Positions 35,547 through 45,112 of a DNA stretch of 64,000 nucleotides are shown here, piece by piece. A model generated the notes under the pieces. The model had not been told where the DNA came from and did no database searches. It saw nothing but the letters and a program-made list of their open reading frames with translations. Position numbers and translations under genes: made by a program. How positions within the stretch are numbered: the stretch's first letter is position 1; every line of letters begins with the position of its first letter. This DNA is from CANMXU01 sp052030545 (GTDB taxonomy: Bacteria; Pseudomonadota; Gammaproteobacteria; Enterobacterales; Alteromonadaceae): NCBI RefSeq assembly GCF_052030545.1, contig NZ_JBPDIH010000009.1:1-64000 (forward strand), given 5' to 3'.

Positions 35547-37037
35547 ATGAGCGCACATCAAGTGAATCCTGGCGAAAGTAAATACGCAGAAACCGCCAGA
35601 CAATTTCGTGAAAATGTTAAAAAAGATCTCGCCAATGACGAACTTCGGGGTAATTTTCGTGGTGCAATGAATTATTTAATGGATAAGCGCAAAAATGCTT
35701 TTCCAGACAGTAACGAGTTAGAAACGCTGCGTGAGCAATGTAAATTAATTAAGCAGCGCTGTTTGCTTAAGCTTCCTCATTTGCTTGAACAGCTTGAAGA
35801 AAACCTTACCAACAATGGCATTAATGTGCATTGGGCTGAAACTATCGACGAAGCTAATGGCATTATTGCCAAGCTGATTAAAGACAAAAACGGTTCGAAA
35901 GTGGTGAAAGGGAAATCGATGGTTTCGGAAGAAACCGCCTTAAATGACTACTTAGAAGCGCGCGATATTGAATGTTTAGAGGCCGATATGGGCGAGTTTA
36001 TTGTTCAGCTTGCCAACGAACATCCTTCCCATATTATTGTGCCGGCAATTCATAAAAACAAAGATCAAGTTGCAGATTTATTTGCCGAGAAAATTTCTGG
36101 TTTTGAACGCACTAACGATGTCGATAAATTGATTAACGAAGGTCGCCGCGTACTAAGAGATAAATTTAAAAACGCCGATGTTGGCATTACCGGTGTTAAC
36201 TTTGCCGTCGCAGAAACGGGTACTTTATGTTTGGTTGAAAACGAAGGTAATGGGCAAATGTGTACTGCGGTGCCTGATCTGCATATTGCCATTACTGGTA
36301 TAGAAAAAGTGGTGGAATTTTTAGACGATGTGCCGCCGCTACTAAGCCTATTAACGCGCAGTGCAACCGGTCAGGCGATTTCAACTTACTTTAATATGAT
36401 CAGCAAACCGCGTCAGAGCGATGAAAAAGATGGGCCGGAAGAAGTGCATCTGGTGTTGTTAGATAACGGTCGTAGTCAAGCGTTTGCTGATGACGAATTA
36501 CGTCAAACTTTACAGTGTATTCGCTGTGGCGCGTGTATGAATCATTGTCCTGTGTATACCCGTATTGGCGGTCATGCTTATGGCACTGTATACCCGGGTC
36601 CAATTGGTAAAATTATTTCACCGCATATGTTAGGGCTTGAAGCGACTAAAGATTTGCCAACCGCTTCGTCTATGTGTGGCGCATGTGGAGAAGTTTGTCC
36701 GGTAAAAATTCCAATCCCCAAATTATTACAGCGTTTGCGCCAAGAAAGCGTAAAACCTAAAGGTGATGGCGCGCAAGTCATGTTAGGCCAAGGTTCAAAC
36801 CGCAGCTCGATTGAAGCTATGGTGTGGAAAGGTTGGAGTTTAATGCATCGCAATAGCACCCTTTATCGAATTTCAATGTGGTTTGGCACGCGATTTAGAG
36901 GGCTAATGCCATCAAAAATCGGCGTATGGACTTCGGTGCGCTCAGCGCCAAAGCTTGCCCCTAAAACCCTGCATGAACGGGTAAATGAACGTAACAAGCA
37001 AATGAGTCGTCAAGGAGATAAACATGGTCGCGGTTAA
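35547..37037 (+). CDS. lutB: L-lactate oxidation iron-sulfur protein LutB/LldF
   Basis: A 496-aa electron-transfer subunit. It has an N-terminal LUD-like half (KGKSMVSEETALNDYLE, GVNFAVAETGTL) and a C-terminal pair of four-cysteine ferredoxin motifs, CIRCGACMNHCPVY and CGACGEVCPVKIPIPKLL, for two 4Fe-4S clusters. Two bases separate it from lutA and it overlaps lutC by 14 bases, so the operon is tightly coupled. Confidence 0.93.
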   Translation: MSAHQVNPGESKYAETARQFRENVKKDLANDELRGNFRGAMNYLMDKRKNAFPDSNELETLREQCKLIKQRCLLKLPHLLEQLEENLTNNGINVHWAETIDEANGIIAKLIKDKNGSKVVKGKSMVSEETALNDYLEARDIECLEADMGEFIVQLANEHPSHIIVPAIHKNKDQVADLFAEKISGFERTNDVDKLINEGRRVLRDKFKNADVGITGVNFAVAETGTLCLVENEGNGQMCTAVPDLHIAITGIEKVVEFLDDVPPLLSLLTRSATGQAISTYFNMISKPRQSDEKDGPEEVHLVLLDNGRSQAFADDELRQTLQCIRCGACMNHCPVYTRIGGHAYGTVYPGPIGKIISPHMLGLEATKDLPTASSMCGACGEVCPVKIPIPKLLQRLRQESVKPKGDGAQVMLGQGSNRSSIEAMVWKGWSLMHRNSTLYRISMWFGTRFRGLMPSKIGVWTSVRSAPKLAPKTLHERVNERNKQMSRQGDKHGRG

Positions 37038-37713
37038 TGAAACAAGCGCTAAGTCGAGAAAAAACATACTGGCTAAACTAAAAGCACAAGTGGCTGGCGC
37101 TGATTATGACAAACTTCCTGATGAGCCAACATTTGCTTATCCAGATATTCCACATGAGCAATGCGTGTCGAAATTTGTTGATAATTTAACGTTGAATCAT
37201 GCAGAAATTATCGAAGTTAGTGAACAGACCGTGGCAAGCGTTATCGAGCAGCAGCTGAAAAAACGAGATATTGGCCAACTGCTTTATGGCGCCAACGGAA
37301 AACATGCGGCAATGTTAGAAGGTTACTTCAATGATGATGCATCAACAGGCATTAAACTTGAACAATATGATTTTTTGCTAACCGATAATAAAGCGCGATT
37401 ATTTGATCACTGCCCAGCGAGTTTTACCAGTTCAAAATGCTCGATTGCGGCAACGGGGACCATAGTGTTATGGCCTACAGTGGCAGAGCCTAGAACCTTA
37501 TCGTTAGTGCCACCGGTGCATTTTGTCTTAGTTGACGCCAACGATATGGTCAGTGATTTTGCCACGTTGATTAAAACCCAGCAGTGGGCTGATAAATTAC
37601 CTACCAATGCGCTATTAATTTCGGGCCCGTCGAAAACGGCGGATATTCAACAAACCTTAGCTTATGGCGCGCACGGGCCAAAAGAGTTGATTGTATTGTT
37701 GTTAAATAGCTAG
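37024..37713 (+). CDS. lutC: LutC/YkgG (LUD domain) lactate utilisation protein
   Basis: A 229-aa LUD-domain subunit that completes LutABC. The C-terminal half has CSIAATGTIVLWPTVAEPRTLSLVPPVHFV and GPSKTADIQQTLAYGAHGPKEL, both family hallmarks. GGAGATAAAC precedes the ATG, which overlaps the lutB end. A lactate permease is not present in the operon, so lactate uptake must be encoded elsewhere. Confidence 0.92.
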   Translation: MVAVNETSAKSRKNILAKLKAQVAGADYDKLPDEPTFAYPDIPHEQCVSKFVDNLTLNHAEIIEVSEQTVASVIEQQLKKRDIGQLLYGANGKHAAMLEGYFNDDASTGIKLEQYDFLLTDNKARLFDHCPASFTSSKCSIAATGTIVLWPTVAEPRTLSLVPPVHFVLVDANDMVSDFATLIKTQQWADKLPTNALLISGPSKTADIQQTLAYGAHGPKELIVLLLNS

Positions 37714-37768
37714 GGTCTGTTGATCTTTCGAGGTGAAAGCAAGTTTTTATAGCCGGGTTTGTGGACGT

Positions 37769-37798
37769 TTTAGGTGATAAGACTGCTTATCACCTAAA
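37769..37798. other. Strong hairpin between lutC and the OMP-like gene
   Basis: TTTAGGTGATAAG (37769-37781) and CTTATCACCTAAA (37786-37798) are perfect 13-base arms around a four-base loop, ACTG. There is no T-run on either strand, so it is not a typical terminator. The preceding stretch, GGGTCTGTTGATCTTTCGAGG, looks like part of an interspersed repeat. Confidence 0.6.
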
Positions 37799-37855
37799 CG
37801 CTATTCTTGGCCTGAGAAGTTGATATGAAACGTTAGAATGAATTTTTATAAACGC

Positions 37856-38551
37856 TTACTTAAATTCGTAGGTATATGAAACACCTACTTTGCTCACGGT
37901 GCCGTAGTCATCGTCAGATACAAAACCAAAAACATTCATAGAATGTTGGTTGTTAAATTTATAAGTGGTGCCTGCGCCACCCCATGCATTTCTATAACCA
38001 CCAGAACCCATACCGCCGCCGCCGAAGGTCATAAAGGTCCATTTGTCTGTAATAGGACGAAGCGCAAAAGCACCTAAATAACCACCATTGCTTGCGTTTT
38101 GTATCATGGTCATTTCGCTGGTTAATTCAGGCTCTGTTTCTTGAAAGGTTTCAGTTTTGTTGTGGTTAAACCCACCCGTTGCAAAAATTTGCCATTTACC
38201 AGTATCAACACCTAATTTATTTATCGGTAAAAACGTCCCTACCGAGTAGCTGTTTTTATTGCCACCATCGTCATATTCGCTGCGGTTTAATGAAAAGTTT
38301 AAAATACCAAAATCAAATAACCATGAACCGCCAATACGCCATTCGCTAGCGTCTGTGTTGGTTCTCACATTGATTTTTCTGGCTTCATCTAGCGCTAATG
38401 AACCTGAAATAGCGACCTCGTCGGTGTAATTAAAACCAAGTTTGGTGATAACTTTAGTCGGGTCATCAGGGTGTTTTTCTTCTTCAGCGTATGCGTTGGC
38501 AGCAAAATTTGCACTAGCGAGCAATACGGCAGATATAATCAATTTTTTCAT
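37856..38551 (-). CDS. Exported beta-rich protein, outer membrane-like (paralogue 1)
   Basis: A 231-aa protein with a Sec signal (MKKLIISAVLLASANFAANA). After a short EEEKHPDDPTKVITKLG stretch it is alternating aromatic/polar beta strands (SEWRIGGSWLFDFGILNFSLNRSEYDDGG), ending KVGVSYTYEFK. This resembles a small outer-membrane barrel, but I know no family name. The ATG at 38551 follows GAGAAA. It is a clear paralogue of the next gene (shared DDPTKVIT, LNRSEYDDGG, YSVGTF, AGTTYK-like core). The function is unknown. Confidence 0.75.
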   Translation of the reverse strand: MKKLIISAVLLASANFAANAYAEEEKHPDDPTKVITKLGFNYTDEVAISGSLALDEARKINVRTNTDASEWRIGGSWLFDFGILNFSLNRSEYDDGGNKNSYSVGTFLPINKLGVDTGKWQIFATGGFNHNKTETFQETEPELTSEMTMIQNASNGGYLGAFALRPITDKWTFMTFGGGGMGSGGYRNAWGGAGTTYKFNNQHSMNVFGFVSDDDYGTVSKVGVSYTYEFK

Positions 38552-38649
38552 AAACGTTTCTCTAAAAATGAGCTTAAACAAATTATAACGCTTAACACAG
38601 TTAAATTGGGGTTAAGGATAAAGCCATAAATGTAAAAGTATGTAACAAG

Positions 38650-39336
38650 TTAAAACTCTAAGGTGTAGTTAATGCCAACGCGGCTTTGGCTGCCAAAGCT
38701 GTCTTCAGAGGTCGAGTATGAAACATTAATGGTTTGCTGCTTCGGCATTTTGTAACTCATACCGGCGCCAATCCAGTGATTTTCGTAATCGTTGGAACCT
38801 CTGCCTAAACCGCCAAAGGCTTTAAATGTCCAACGTTCAGTGAGTGGACGTAACAAAAGCGTACCTACGTAACCGCCGTAATTGGTACTTTGTTGCATTA
38901 TTTCATTTTGATAAGGGTCGAAGTGCTCTTTTTCGCCTTGTATTTCACCTTGATTATAATTAGCGCCCGCCATACCAAACCATAACCATTTGCCGGTATC
39001 GAAGGCCTTAATTGGCATAAAGGTACCTACTGAATAGTTGTTTTTGCTGCCGCCATCGTCATATTCACTGCGGCTTAAGTTAAAATTAACAATGCCAATA
39101 TCAAATAATATCGAACCACCGAAACGCCATTCACTAAGGTCAGTATTAAAATTTCCGCCTATTTTGTGTCGTTCACCAAAGGCTAATGAGCCATTAAATT
39201 TCAAACTATTGTTGTAGCCTGCACCAACGCGAGTGATCACTTTGGTTGGGTCGTCGGCAAGCTTTTCAGACTCAGGTTGTTTAGCTGATAAGGAAAGTGG
39301 AGCAAGTAAAATAAGTAAGGGCAGTAAATAACGCAT
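38650..39336 (-). CDS. Exported beta-rich protein, outer membrane-like (paralogue 2)
   Basis: A 228-aa protein with a signal peptide MRYLLPLLILLAPLSLSA and the same mature architecture as its neighbour: DDPTKVITRVGAGYN, LSEWRFGGSILFDIG, NFNLSRSEYDDGGSKNNYSVGTF and a C-terminal RVGINYTLEF ending in Phe, as many outer-membrane barrels do. It lies about 100 bp upstream of the paralogue in the same orientation, indicating tandem duplication followed by divergence. Confidence 0.75.
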   Translation of the reverse strand: MRYLLPLLILLAPLSLSAKQPESEKLADDPTKVITRVGAGYNNSLKFNGSLAFGERHKIGGNFNTDLSEWRFGGSILFDIGIVNFNLSRSEYDDGGSKNNYSVGTFMPIKAFDTGKWLWFGMAGANYNQGEIQGEKEHFDPYQNEIMQQSTNYGGYVGTLLLRPLTERWTFKAFGGLGRGSNDYENHWIGAGMSYKMPKQQTINVSYSTSEDSFGSQSRVGINYTLEF

Positions 39337-39471
39337 AATTCAGCCAAATAAAATGAAAACAGAGTGTGATTTTAGCTGAGCGGAAGTGGTTAAGCTGTGT
39401 GATAAATAACCGTTGCTGTTAACAATTGTGTGTCAAGGTTACGTAAAGTAATAGAGAAGTTGGAAGAGAAG

Positions 39472-39503
39472 CCAGCACAAGCGAGATAAGCCGCTTGTGC
39501 TGG
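39472..39503 (-). terminator. Candidate terminator downstream of prlC
   Basis: CCAGCACAAGCG (39472-39483) and CGCTTGTGCTGG (39492-39503) form a twelve-base stem. On the minus strand the stem is followed by a pyrimidine-rich stretch, CTTCTCTTCC, rather than a clean T-run, so efficiency is uncertain. Confidence 0.6.
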
Positions 39504-39528
39504 GCAATTAAGCTAACTTGCGCAATTG

Positions 39529-41574
39529 TTAACTATTAATGCCATTATGGCGAAGTAGGGCGTCAATGCTTGGCTCGCGGCCGCGATACGCTTTAAATAG
39601 CTCGCTTGGTTCTTGCGAACCGCCTTTTTCTAGAATGTTGGTTAAGAAGTCACTGCCTGTGGCCTTATTAAAAATACCTTCTTCTTCAAAACGCGAAAAT
39701 GCATCAGCCGATAATACTTCTGCCCATTTGTAGCTGTAATAACCGGCGGCATAACCACCACCAAAAATATGACCAAAACCATGTTGGAAACGATTAAACG
39801 TCGGTGGTTTTACTACCGCATATTGCTCGCGTACTTGGTCAAGCACATCTTGAATGTAGCTGCCTGAAACTTCTGGTGTGTAATCGGCGTGCATTTTAAA
39901 ATCAAATAAACTGAATTCAATTTGACGCAACATTTGCATGGCGGATTGGAAATTTTTTGCGGCCAGCATTTTATCAAGCATCGCCTGTGGTAATGGTTCG
40001 CCCGTTTCAAAATGACCCGAAATAAAGGCAAGTGCTTCTGGCTGCCAACACCAGTTTTCTAAAAATTGACTGGGTAATTCTACCGCATCCCAAGGCACAC
40101 CGTTAATACCGGCAACACTGCTGGCGTTAATTTGTGTAAGCATGTGATGAATGCCGTGGCCAAACTCGTGGAATAAGGTCACCACTTCATCGTGGGTAAA
40201 TAACGCCGGTTTATCACCGACTGGGCCATTAAAGTTACAGGTTAAATAGGCTACTGGTAATTGCACGTCGCCATTGGTTAAACCTATGCGGCCAACACAG
40301 TCGTCCATCCAAGCGCCGCCACGTTTTTTCGCGCGGGCATAAAGGTCAAAATAAAAGCTGCCACGTTGCTGGTTGTTGGCGTCAAATACATCGTAAAACG
40401 TCACGTCTTTATGCCATGTTTCTACGTCGGTGCGCGGCTTTATGGTTAAACCAAATAAGCGGTGTACTACTTCAAATAACCCTGAAACCACTTTGCTTTC
40501 TGGGAAGTACGGGCGCAGTTCTTCATCTGAAATGGCATAGCGGCTTTGTTTGAGTTTTTCACCGTAATAGGCAAGATCCCAAGCTTGTAAGTCGGTTTGG
40601 TTAAATTCGTCGGCGGCAAATTGGCTTAACTCGTTAAAGTCTTGCTCGCCTTGGGTTTTCGATTTCACCGCTAGGTTTTCTAAAAAGCCTAATACTTCGT
40701 CAATATTGTTGGCCATTTTGGTCGCTAACGATTTTTGTGCGAAGTTGTCAAAACCTAGCAGCTGCGCTAGTTCATGACGTAGCTTTAATAACTCGTCCAT
40801 AATTGGGCTGTTATCAAACTCACCGCCATTTGGTCCTTGCTCTGAAGCGCGAGTAACAAATGCGCCGTAGAGTTTTTCACGTAATTCGCGGTTGTCGCAA
40901 TACATCATCACCGGGAGATAGCTTGGAATGTCTAAGGTAAATAAATACCCCTGTTTTTCTTGTGCCTGGGCTAAGGCTTTTGCGGCTTCTTTGGCGCTTT
41001 CAGGCAGTCCAGCAAGCTCTGCTTCATCTAAAATATTGACCGTAAAAGCGTGAGTCGCATCTAGGGTATTATTGCCAAAGGTAGAGCTTAGTTCTGATAA
41101 ACGGGTCACAATTTCGCCGTAACGTTTTTTGTCGTCGTCATTTAAAGCAATGCCGCTTAATTTGAAATCACGCAGCGCGTTATCAATCACTTTCTTTTGC
41201 GCAGTATCAAGCGTGTTGTATTCGTCGCTATTGGCCAGTTGCGTATAGGCATCAAACAAACCTTGATGCTGACCAACAAACGTGCCGTATTCAGATAAAA
41301 GCGGTAGGCAAGACTCGTAAGCTTCACGCAGTTCATCGCTGCTTACTACTGAATTCATGTGTGATACTGGCGACCATAGCTTGCCTAAGACATCATCAAC
41401 TTGGTCGATTGACTCAACAAGGTTTTGCCAAGTAAAGGTGGTGTTTTGGCTTAATACTTCATCTATCACTTTTTTACAGTTAGCAATGGCCTGTTCAACG
41501 GCAGGTTTTACATGTTCGGGTTTGATCTGTGAAAAGGGCGGTAAGGTAAACGAACTTAATAACGGATTGCTCAT
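39529..41574 (-). CDS. prlC: Oligopeptidase A (M3 family)
   Basis: Cytoplasmic zinc metallopeptidase of 681 aa that degrades oligopeptides and cleaved signal peptides. It has the M3 zinc motif TLFHEFGHGIHHML near residue 470 with the third-ligand Glu region VELPSQFLENWCW downstream. Length and the opening NPLLSSFTLPPFSQIKPEHV match E. coli PrlC. In enterobacteria prlC is a neighbour of yhiQ/rsmJ and gor, and here too gor lies next to it (divergent) with rsmJ 7 kb away. Confidence 0.94.
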   Translation of the reverse strand: MSNPLLSSFTLPPFSQIKPEHVKPAVEQAIANCKKVIDEVLSQNTTFTWQNLVESIDQVDDVLGKLWSPVSHMNSVVSSDELREAYESCLPLLSEYGTFVGQHQGLFDAYTQLANSDEYNTLDTAQKKVIDNALRDFKLSGIALNDDDKKRYGEIVTRLSELSSTFGNNTLDATHAFTVNILDEAELAGLPESAKEAAKALAQAQEKQGYLFTLDIPSYLPVMMYCDNRELREKLYGAFVTRASEQGPNGGEFDNSPIMDELLKLRHELAQLLGFDNFAQKSLATKMANNIDEVLGFLENLAVKSKTQGEQDFNELSQFAADEFNQTDLQAWDLAYYGEKLKQSRYAISDEELRPYFPESKVVSGLFEVVHRLFGLTIKPRTDVETWHKDVTFYDVFDANNQQRGSFYFDLYARAKKRGGAWMDDCVGRIGLTNGDVQLPVAYLTCNFNGPVGDKPALFTHDEVVTLFHEFGHGIHHMLTQINASSVAGINGVPWDAVELPSQFLENWCWQPEALAFISGHFETGEPLPQAMLDKMLAAKNFQSAMQMLRQIEFSLFDFKMHADYTPEVSGSYIQDVLDQVREQYAVVKPPTFNRFQHGFGHIFGGGYAAGYYSYKWAEVLSADAFSRFEEEGIFNKATGSDFLTNILEKGGSQEPSELFKAYRGREPSIDALLRHNGINS

Positions 41575-41790
41575 AGTTAGGTCAAATTTGCTGAATGTTA
41601 ACTATAGATGTAATACCGCAAGCGGAGTTATTCAAGCTAAAAACAAAATTTATACGGTTTTTGAAAACTTTATCTGCCATCGGCGGTCTGTAAGCTAAGC
41701 GTTTATTTATAAAATGCTTACAAACTCAACCTTGAATAACCGTTAGATGACGCCCATATTTATTAGCAGACCCTTATTTAGGAATGAACC

Positions 41791-43143
41791 ATGACTCAAC
41801 ATTTTGACTATATCGCCATTGGCGGCGGTAGTGGCGGTATTGCATCGGCCAATAGAGCAGCACGTTTAGGTAAAAAAGCAGCAGTAATTGAAGCGAAATA
41901 CATTGGCGGTACTTGTGTGAATGTCGGTTGTGTGCCGAAAAAAGCGATGTGGTATGCCGGACAAATTGCTGATGCATTAAAATATGCTTACGACTACGGC
42001 TTTAATACCGAGCAAAAAGCCTATTCATGGGATCGCTTAGTGAAAAATCGTGAAGCCTATATTGAACGTATTCATGCCGCTTACCAACGCGGTTTTGACA
42101 GTAATGAAGTTACCGTGATTAATGGCTTTGCTAAATTTGTTAATGCCAATACCGTTGAGGTAAATGGTGAGCATTACACCGCCGAGCATATTACTATTGC
42201 TACTGGCGGCCGTCCGCAAATTCCAAACATTGAAGGTGCTGAATACGGCATTACTTCAGATGGTTTTTTTGAATTAACCGAGCAACCTAAAAGCGTTGCC
42301 GTTATTGGCGCAGGTTATATTGCCGTTGAACTTGCTGGCGTTTTACAAGCCTTAGGTAGCGAGTCGCATTTATTAGTGCGTAAAGCCAAACCACTGCGTA
42401 GCTTTGACAATATGCTTAGCGATACGTTGGTTGAACAAATGGCGAAACATGGGCCTAAATTACATACTCACAGCATTCCTACCCGTGTTGAAAAACATGA
42501 CGATGGATTATTTACTGTGCATTTAGAAAACGGTAAGTCAGTAGGACCGATTGAAAAAGTGATTTGGGCAGTAGGGCGCGAGCCAGCGGTTGATAATATT
42601 AACCTTGAAGCGGCAGGCGTTGAGTTAAACGAGCGCGGTTTTATTGAAACTGACAAATACCAAAATACCAATGTACCAAATATTTATGCGGTTGGTGACA
42701 ATACTGGTCGTGCCCAATTAACCCCAGTGGCGGTAGCAGCAGGTCGCCGTTTATGTGAGCGTTTATTTAACAATAAACCGTATGAGCATTTAGATTATTC
42801 AACCATTGCGACTGTGGTATTTTCTCACCCAGTTATTGGCACCGTCGGTTTAAGTGAAGACGAAGCCATTGCTGAATACGGCGAAGAGCATGTGAAAGTT
42901 TATAACTCGCAATTTACCGCGCTTTATCAAGCGATTACTGAAGATCACCGTGACCCAACCCGCATGAAGCTTATTTGTGTTGGTAAAGAAGAAAAAGTGG
43001 TTGGCTTGCACAGCATCGGCTTTGGCAGCGATGAGTTATTACAAGGTTTTGCGGTAGCGATGAAAATGGGCGCAACTAAAGCAGATTTTGACAATACCGT
43101 TGCCATTCACCCAACCTCGGCGGAAGAATTTGTCACCATGTAA
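41791..43143 (+). CDS. gor: Glutathione-disulfide reductase
   Basis: NADPH-dependent flavoprotein of 450 aa that reduces GSSG to GSH. It has the FAD motif IGGGSGGIASANRAA, the redox-active disulfide GGTCVNVGCVPKK, the NAD(P)H motif VIGAGYIAVELAGV, and the C-terminal catalytic His in AIHPTSAEEFVTM. Complete and of normal length, divergent from prlC. A shared bidirectional terminator separates it from fba. Confidence 0.95.
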   Translation: MTQHFDYIAIGGGSGGIASANRAARLGKKAAVIEAKYIGGTCVNVGCVPKKAMWYAGQIADALKYAYDYGFNTEQKAYSWDRLVKNREAYIERIHAAYQRGFDSNEVTVINGFAKFVNANTVEVNGEHYTAEHITIATGGRPQIPNIEGAEYGITSDGFFELTEQPKSVAVIGAGYIAVELAGVLQALGSESHLLVRKAKPLRSFDNMLSDTLVEQMAKHGPKLHTHSIPTRVEKHDDGLFTVHLENGKSVGPIEKVIWAVGREPAVDNINLEAAGVELNERGFIETDKYQNTNVPNIYAVGDNTGRAQLTPVAVAAGRRLCERLFNNKPYEHLDYSTIATVVFSHPVIGTVGLSEDEAIAEYGEEHVKVYNSQFTALYQAITEDHRDPTRMKLICVGKEEKVVGLHSIGFGSDELLQGFAVAMKMGATKADFDNTVAIHPTSAEEFVTM

Positions 43144-43191
43144 GCATGGTGTGCATTGACGATACTATTTATCGTTTTATCGTTTGAGACA

Positions 43192-43232
43192 AAAAAAAGT
43201 TACCGATGAAATGTCGGTAACTTTTTTGTTTT
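43192..43232. terminator. Bidirectional terminator between gor and the alginate operon
   Basis: AAAAAGTTACCGA pairs with TCGGTAACTTTTT around a seven-base loop, with A-run and T-run on the outer sides, so it can terminate from both sides. Confidence 0.9.
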
Positions 43233-43281
43233 TATGCCTTGGTATTTAATAACCTGAGCTTAGCTTAAATAACGTTTGGCT

Positions 43282-44379
43282 TTAACAGTAACGATTCATG
43301 CAATTGAGGTCTTTAAAACTTTTTTGCAGTCGCGATACCATGTTTTCTTCACCTTTGCGTAGCCATACACGTGGATCATAAAACTTTTTATTCGGGCTGT
43401 CGTCGCCTTCCGGGTTACCAATTTGCGCTTGCAAGTAGTCTTCTTTTTCTTTGTAGAAGTCTAATACCCCTTGCCAGCTCGCCCATTGAGTATCGGTATC
43501 AATATTCATTTTGATGGTGCCGTAAGAAATGGCTTCTTTAATATCACCAACATCAGAGCCTGATCCGCCATGAAAAACAAAGTCTAAACTGTGATGTGGC
43601 AAGTTAAACTTTTCAGAGACATAAGCTTGCGATTTTTTCAAAATCATTGGTTTTAAAGTGACATTGCCCGGGCTATAAACGCCATGCACATTGCCAAAAG
43701 CCGCCGCTATAGTGAAATCGGCACTGATGTTAATCAGTTGCTCGTAAGCATAAGCAATTTCATCTGGCTGGGTATACAGTTTTGAGCAGTCTAAATGGGT
43801 ATTATCAACGCCGTCTTCTTCACCACCGGTGCAGCCTAGTTCAATTTCAAGGCTCATGTTTATTTTGCTCATGCGCGTTAAATACTGCGCACAAATGGCG
43901 ATATTTTCTTCAAGCGGCTCTTCTGATAAATCTATCATGTGCGAGCTAAATAAAGGCTCTCCATGTAAATCAAAATAGGCTTCGCTTTGCTTAAGTAGAC
44001 CGTCGATCCATGGCAATAATTTTTTTGCCGCATGGTCGGTATGTAAAATAACCGGCACATTATACAGTGGCGCGACTGCGCGAATATAATGCGCAGCAGC
44101 TGTAGCACCAGCGATGGCTTTTTCCATGCTTGGCAATTCAACACCTTTACCGACAAAAAAGCTGGCGCCACCAAACGACAATTGCAAAATAATGGGTGAA
44201 TTTGCCAGTTGCGCGGCTTCTAACGCGGCATTGATTGAATTAGTACCAATAACATTGACCGCAGGATAAGCAAACTGGTGATCTTTGGCATAATTGAGTA
44301 GCGTTTTAGCCTGTTCACCGGTTACAACACCAGCAGGTACACTTTGTGATAATGGTTTCATATTGATTGCAGTATTCAT
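43282..44379 (-). CDS. fbaA: Class II fructose-bisphosphate aldolase
   Basis: Zinc-dependent aldolase of 365 aa interconverting fructose 1,6-bisphosphate with dihydroxyacetone phosphate and glyceraldehyde 3-phosphate. Visible are the catalytic Asp and zinc His in VILHTDHAAKK, the EIELGCTGGEEDGV motif, zinc-ligand FGNVHGVYSPGN and FHGGSGSDVGDIKEA. It is the class IIa type, close in length to E. coli FbaA. Placed last in the alginate operon, it is expected to run in the gluconeogenic direction using triose phosphate released by Eda. Housekeeping use cannot be excluded. Confidence 0.92.
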   Translation of the reverse strand: MNTAINMKPLSQSVPAGVVTGEQAKTLLNYAKDHQFAYPAVNVIGTNSINAALEAAQLANSPIILQLSFGGASFFVGKGVELPSMEKAIAGATAAAHYIRAVAPLYNVPVILHTDHAAKKLLPWIDGLLKQSEAYFDLHGEPLFSSHMIDLSEEPLEENIAICAQYLTRMSKINMSLEIELGCTGGEEDGVDNTHLDCSKLYTQPDEIAYAYEQLINISADFTIAAAFGNVHGVYSPGNVTLKPMILKKSQAYVSEKFNLPHHSLDFVFHGGSGSDVGDIKEAISYGTIKMNIDTDTQWASWQGVLDFYKEKEDYLQAQIGNPEGDDSPNKKFYDPRVWLRKGEENMVSRLQKSFKDLNCMNRYC

Positions 44380-44419
44380 ACGTTTGTAAAAATTAAAGAT
44401 TGATTAAACAGAATTCGGC

Positions 44420-45037
44420 TTACTTGCACGCTTGCGCACAAGCGTCAGTAATATTTTGCCATTGTTGGTTTTCAACCCAATCTGCTTTTGCCACCCAAGT
44501 ACCGCCAACGGCAAACACATTGTTTAGCGCTAAATAGTCTTTATTGTTGCTGGCGCTAATACCACCTGTTGGACAAAAAATAATGTCGCCAAAAACAGAA
44601 GACATGGCTGATAAAAATGGAATGCCGCCTGAAAGTGACGCAGGAAATAGTTTCAGTTCGCTGTAACCATGTTCACGTGCTAGTAAAATATCAGCAGTAT
44701 TTGATACGCCCGGCAATACCGGCACTGGCGAGTCAGCTAAGGCTTTTAATAACGTATCAGAAGTGGCTGGCGTAATAATAAAGTCTGCACCAGCATCAAG
44801 CGCTGCATGATGATCTTTAGCCGACAAGATAGTACCGGCACCTACTTTTAGTTGTGGCAATTGCGCTTTTATCGCTGAAATTACCGCTAACGAAGCTGGC
44901 GTTCTAAGCACAACTTCTACTAATGCAATACCTGCATCAGCCATAGCTTTGGCGATATTTACCCCTTCTTCAACGCTATTTGCTTGAATAATGGGTAATA
45001 GGGTTTGTTCTCCCATAAGCTGAGAAAATGATTTCAT
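44420..45037 (-). CDS. eda: KDPG aldolase (Eda/KdgA)
   Basis: Class I aldolase of 205 aa that cleaves 2-keto-3-deoxy-6-phosphogluconate to pyruvate and glyceraldehyde 3-phosphate. Motifs: LVEVVLRTPASL (catalytic Glu region), VGAGTILSAKD, FIITPATS, PGVSNTADI, LKLFPASLSGGI (Schiff-base Lys) and FCPTGGIS. AAGGG precedes the ATG. It receives KDPG from the kinase encoded immediately upstream. Confidence 0.94.
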   Translation of the reverse strand: MKSFSQLMGEQTLLPIIQANSVEEGVNIAKAMADAGIALVEVVLRTPASLAVISAIKAQLPQLKVGAGTILSAKDHHAALDAGADFIITPATSDTLLKALADSPVPVLPGVSNTADILLAREHGYSELKLFPASLSGGIPFLSAMSSVFGDIIFCPTGGISASNNKDYLALNNVFAVGGTWVAKADWVENQQWQNITDACAQACK

Positions 45038-45112
45038 AGTATTCCCTTTGGAAAATATTTTAAAAATTTTGCTAATAGCGCCAGTGAATACCGACGCTAC
45101 ATTATGTGTTAT

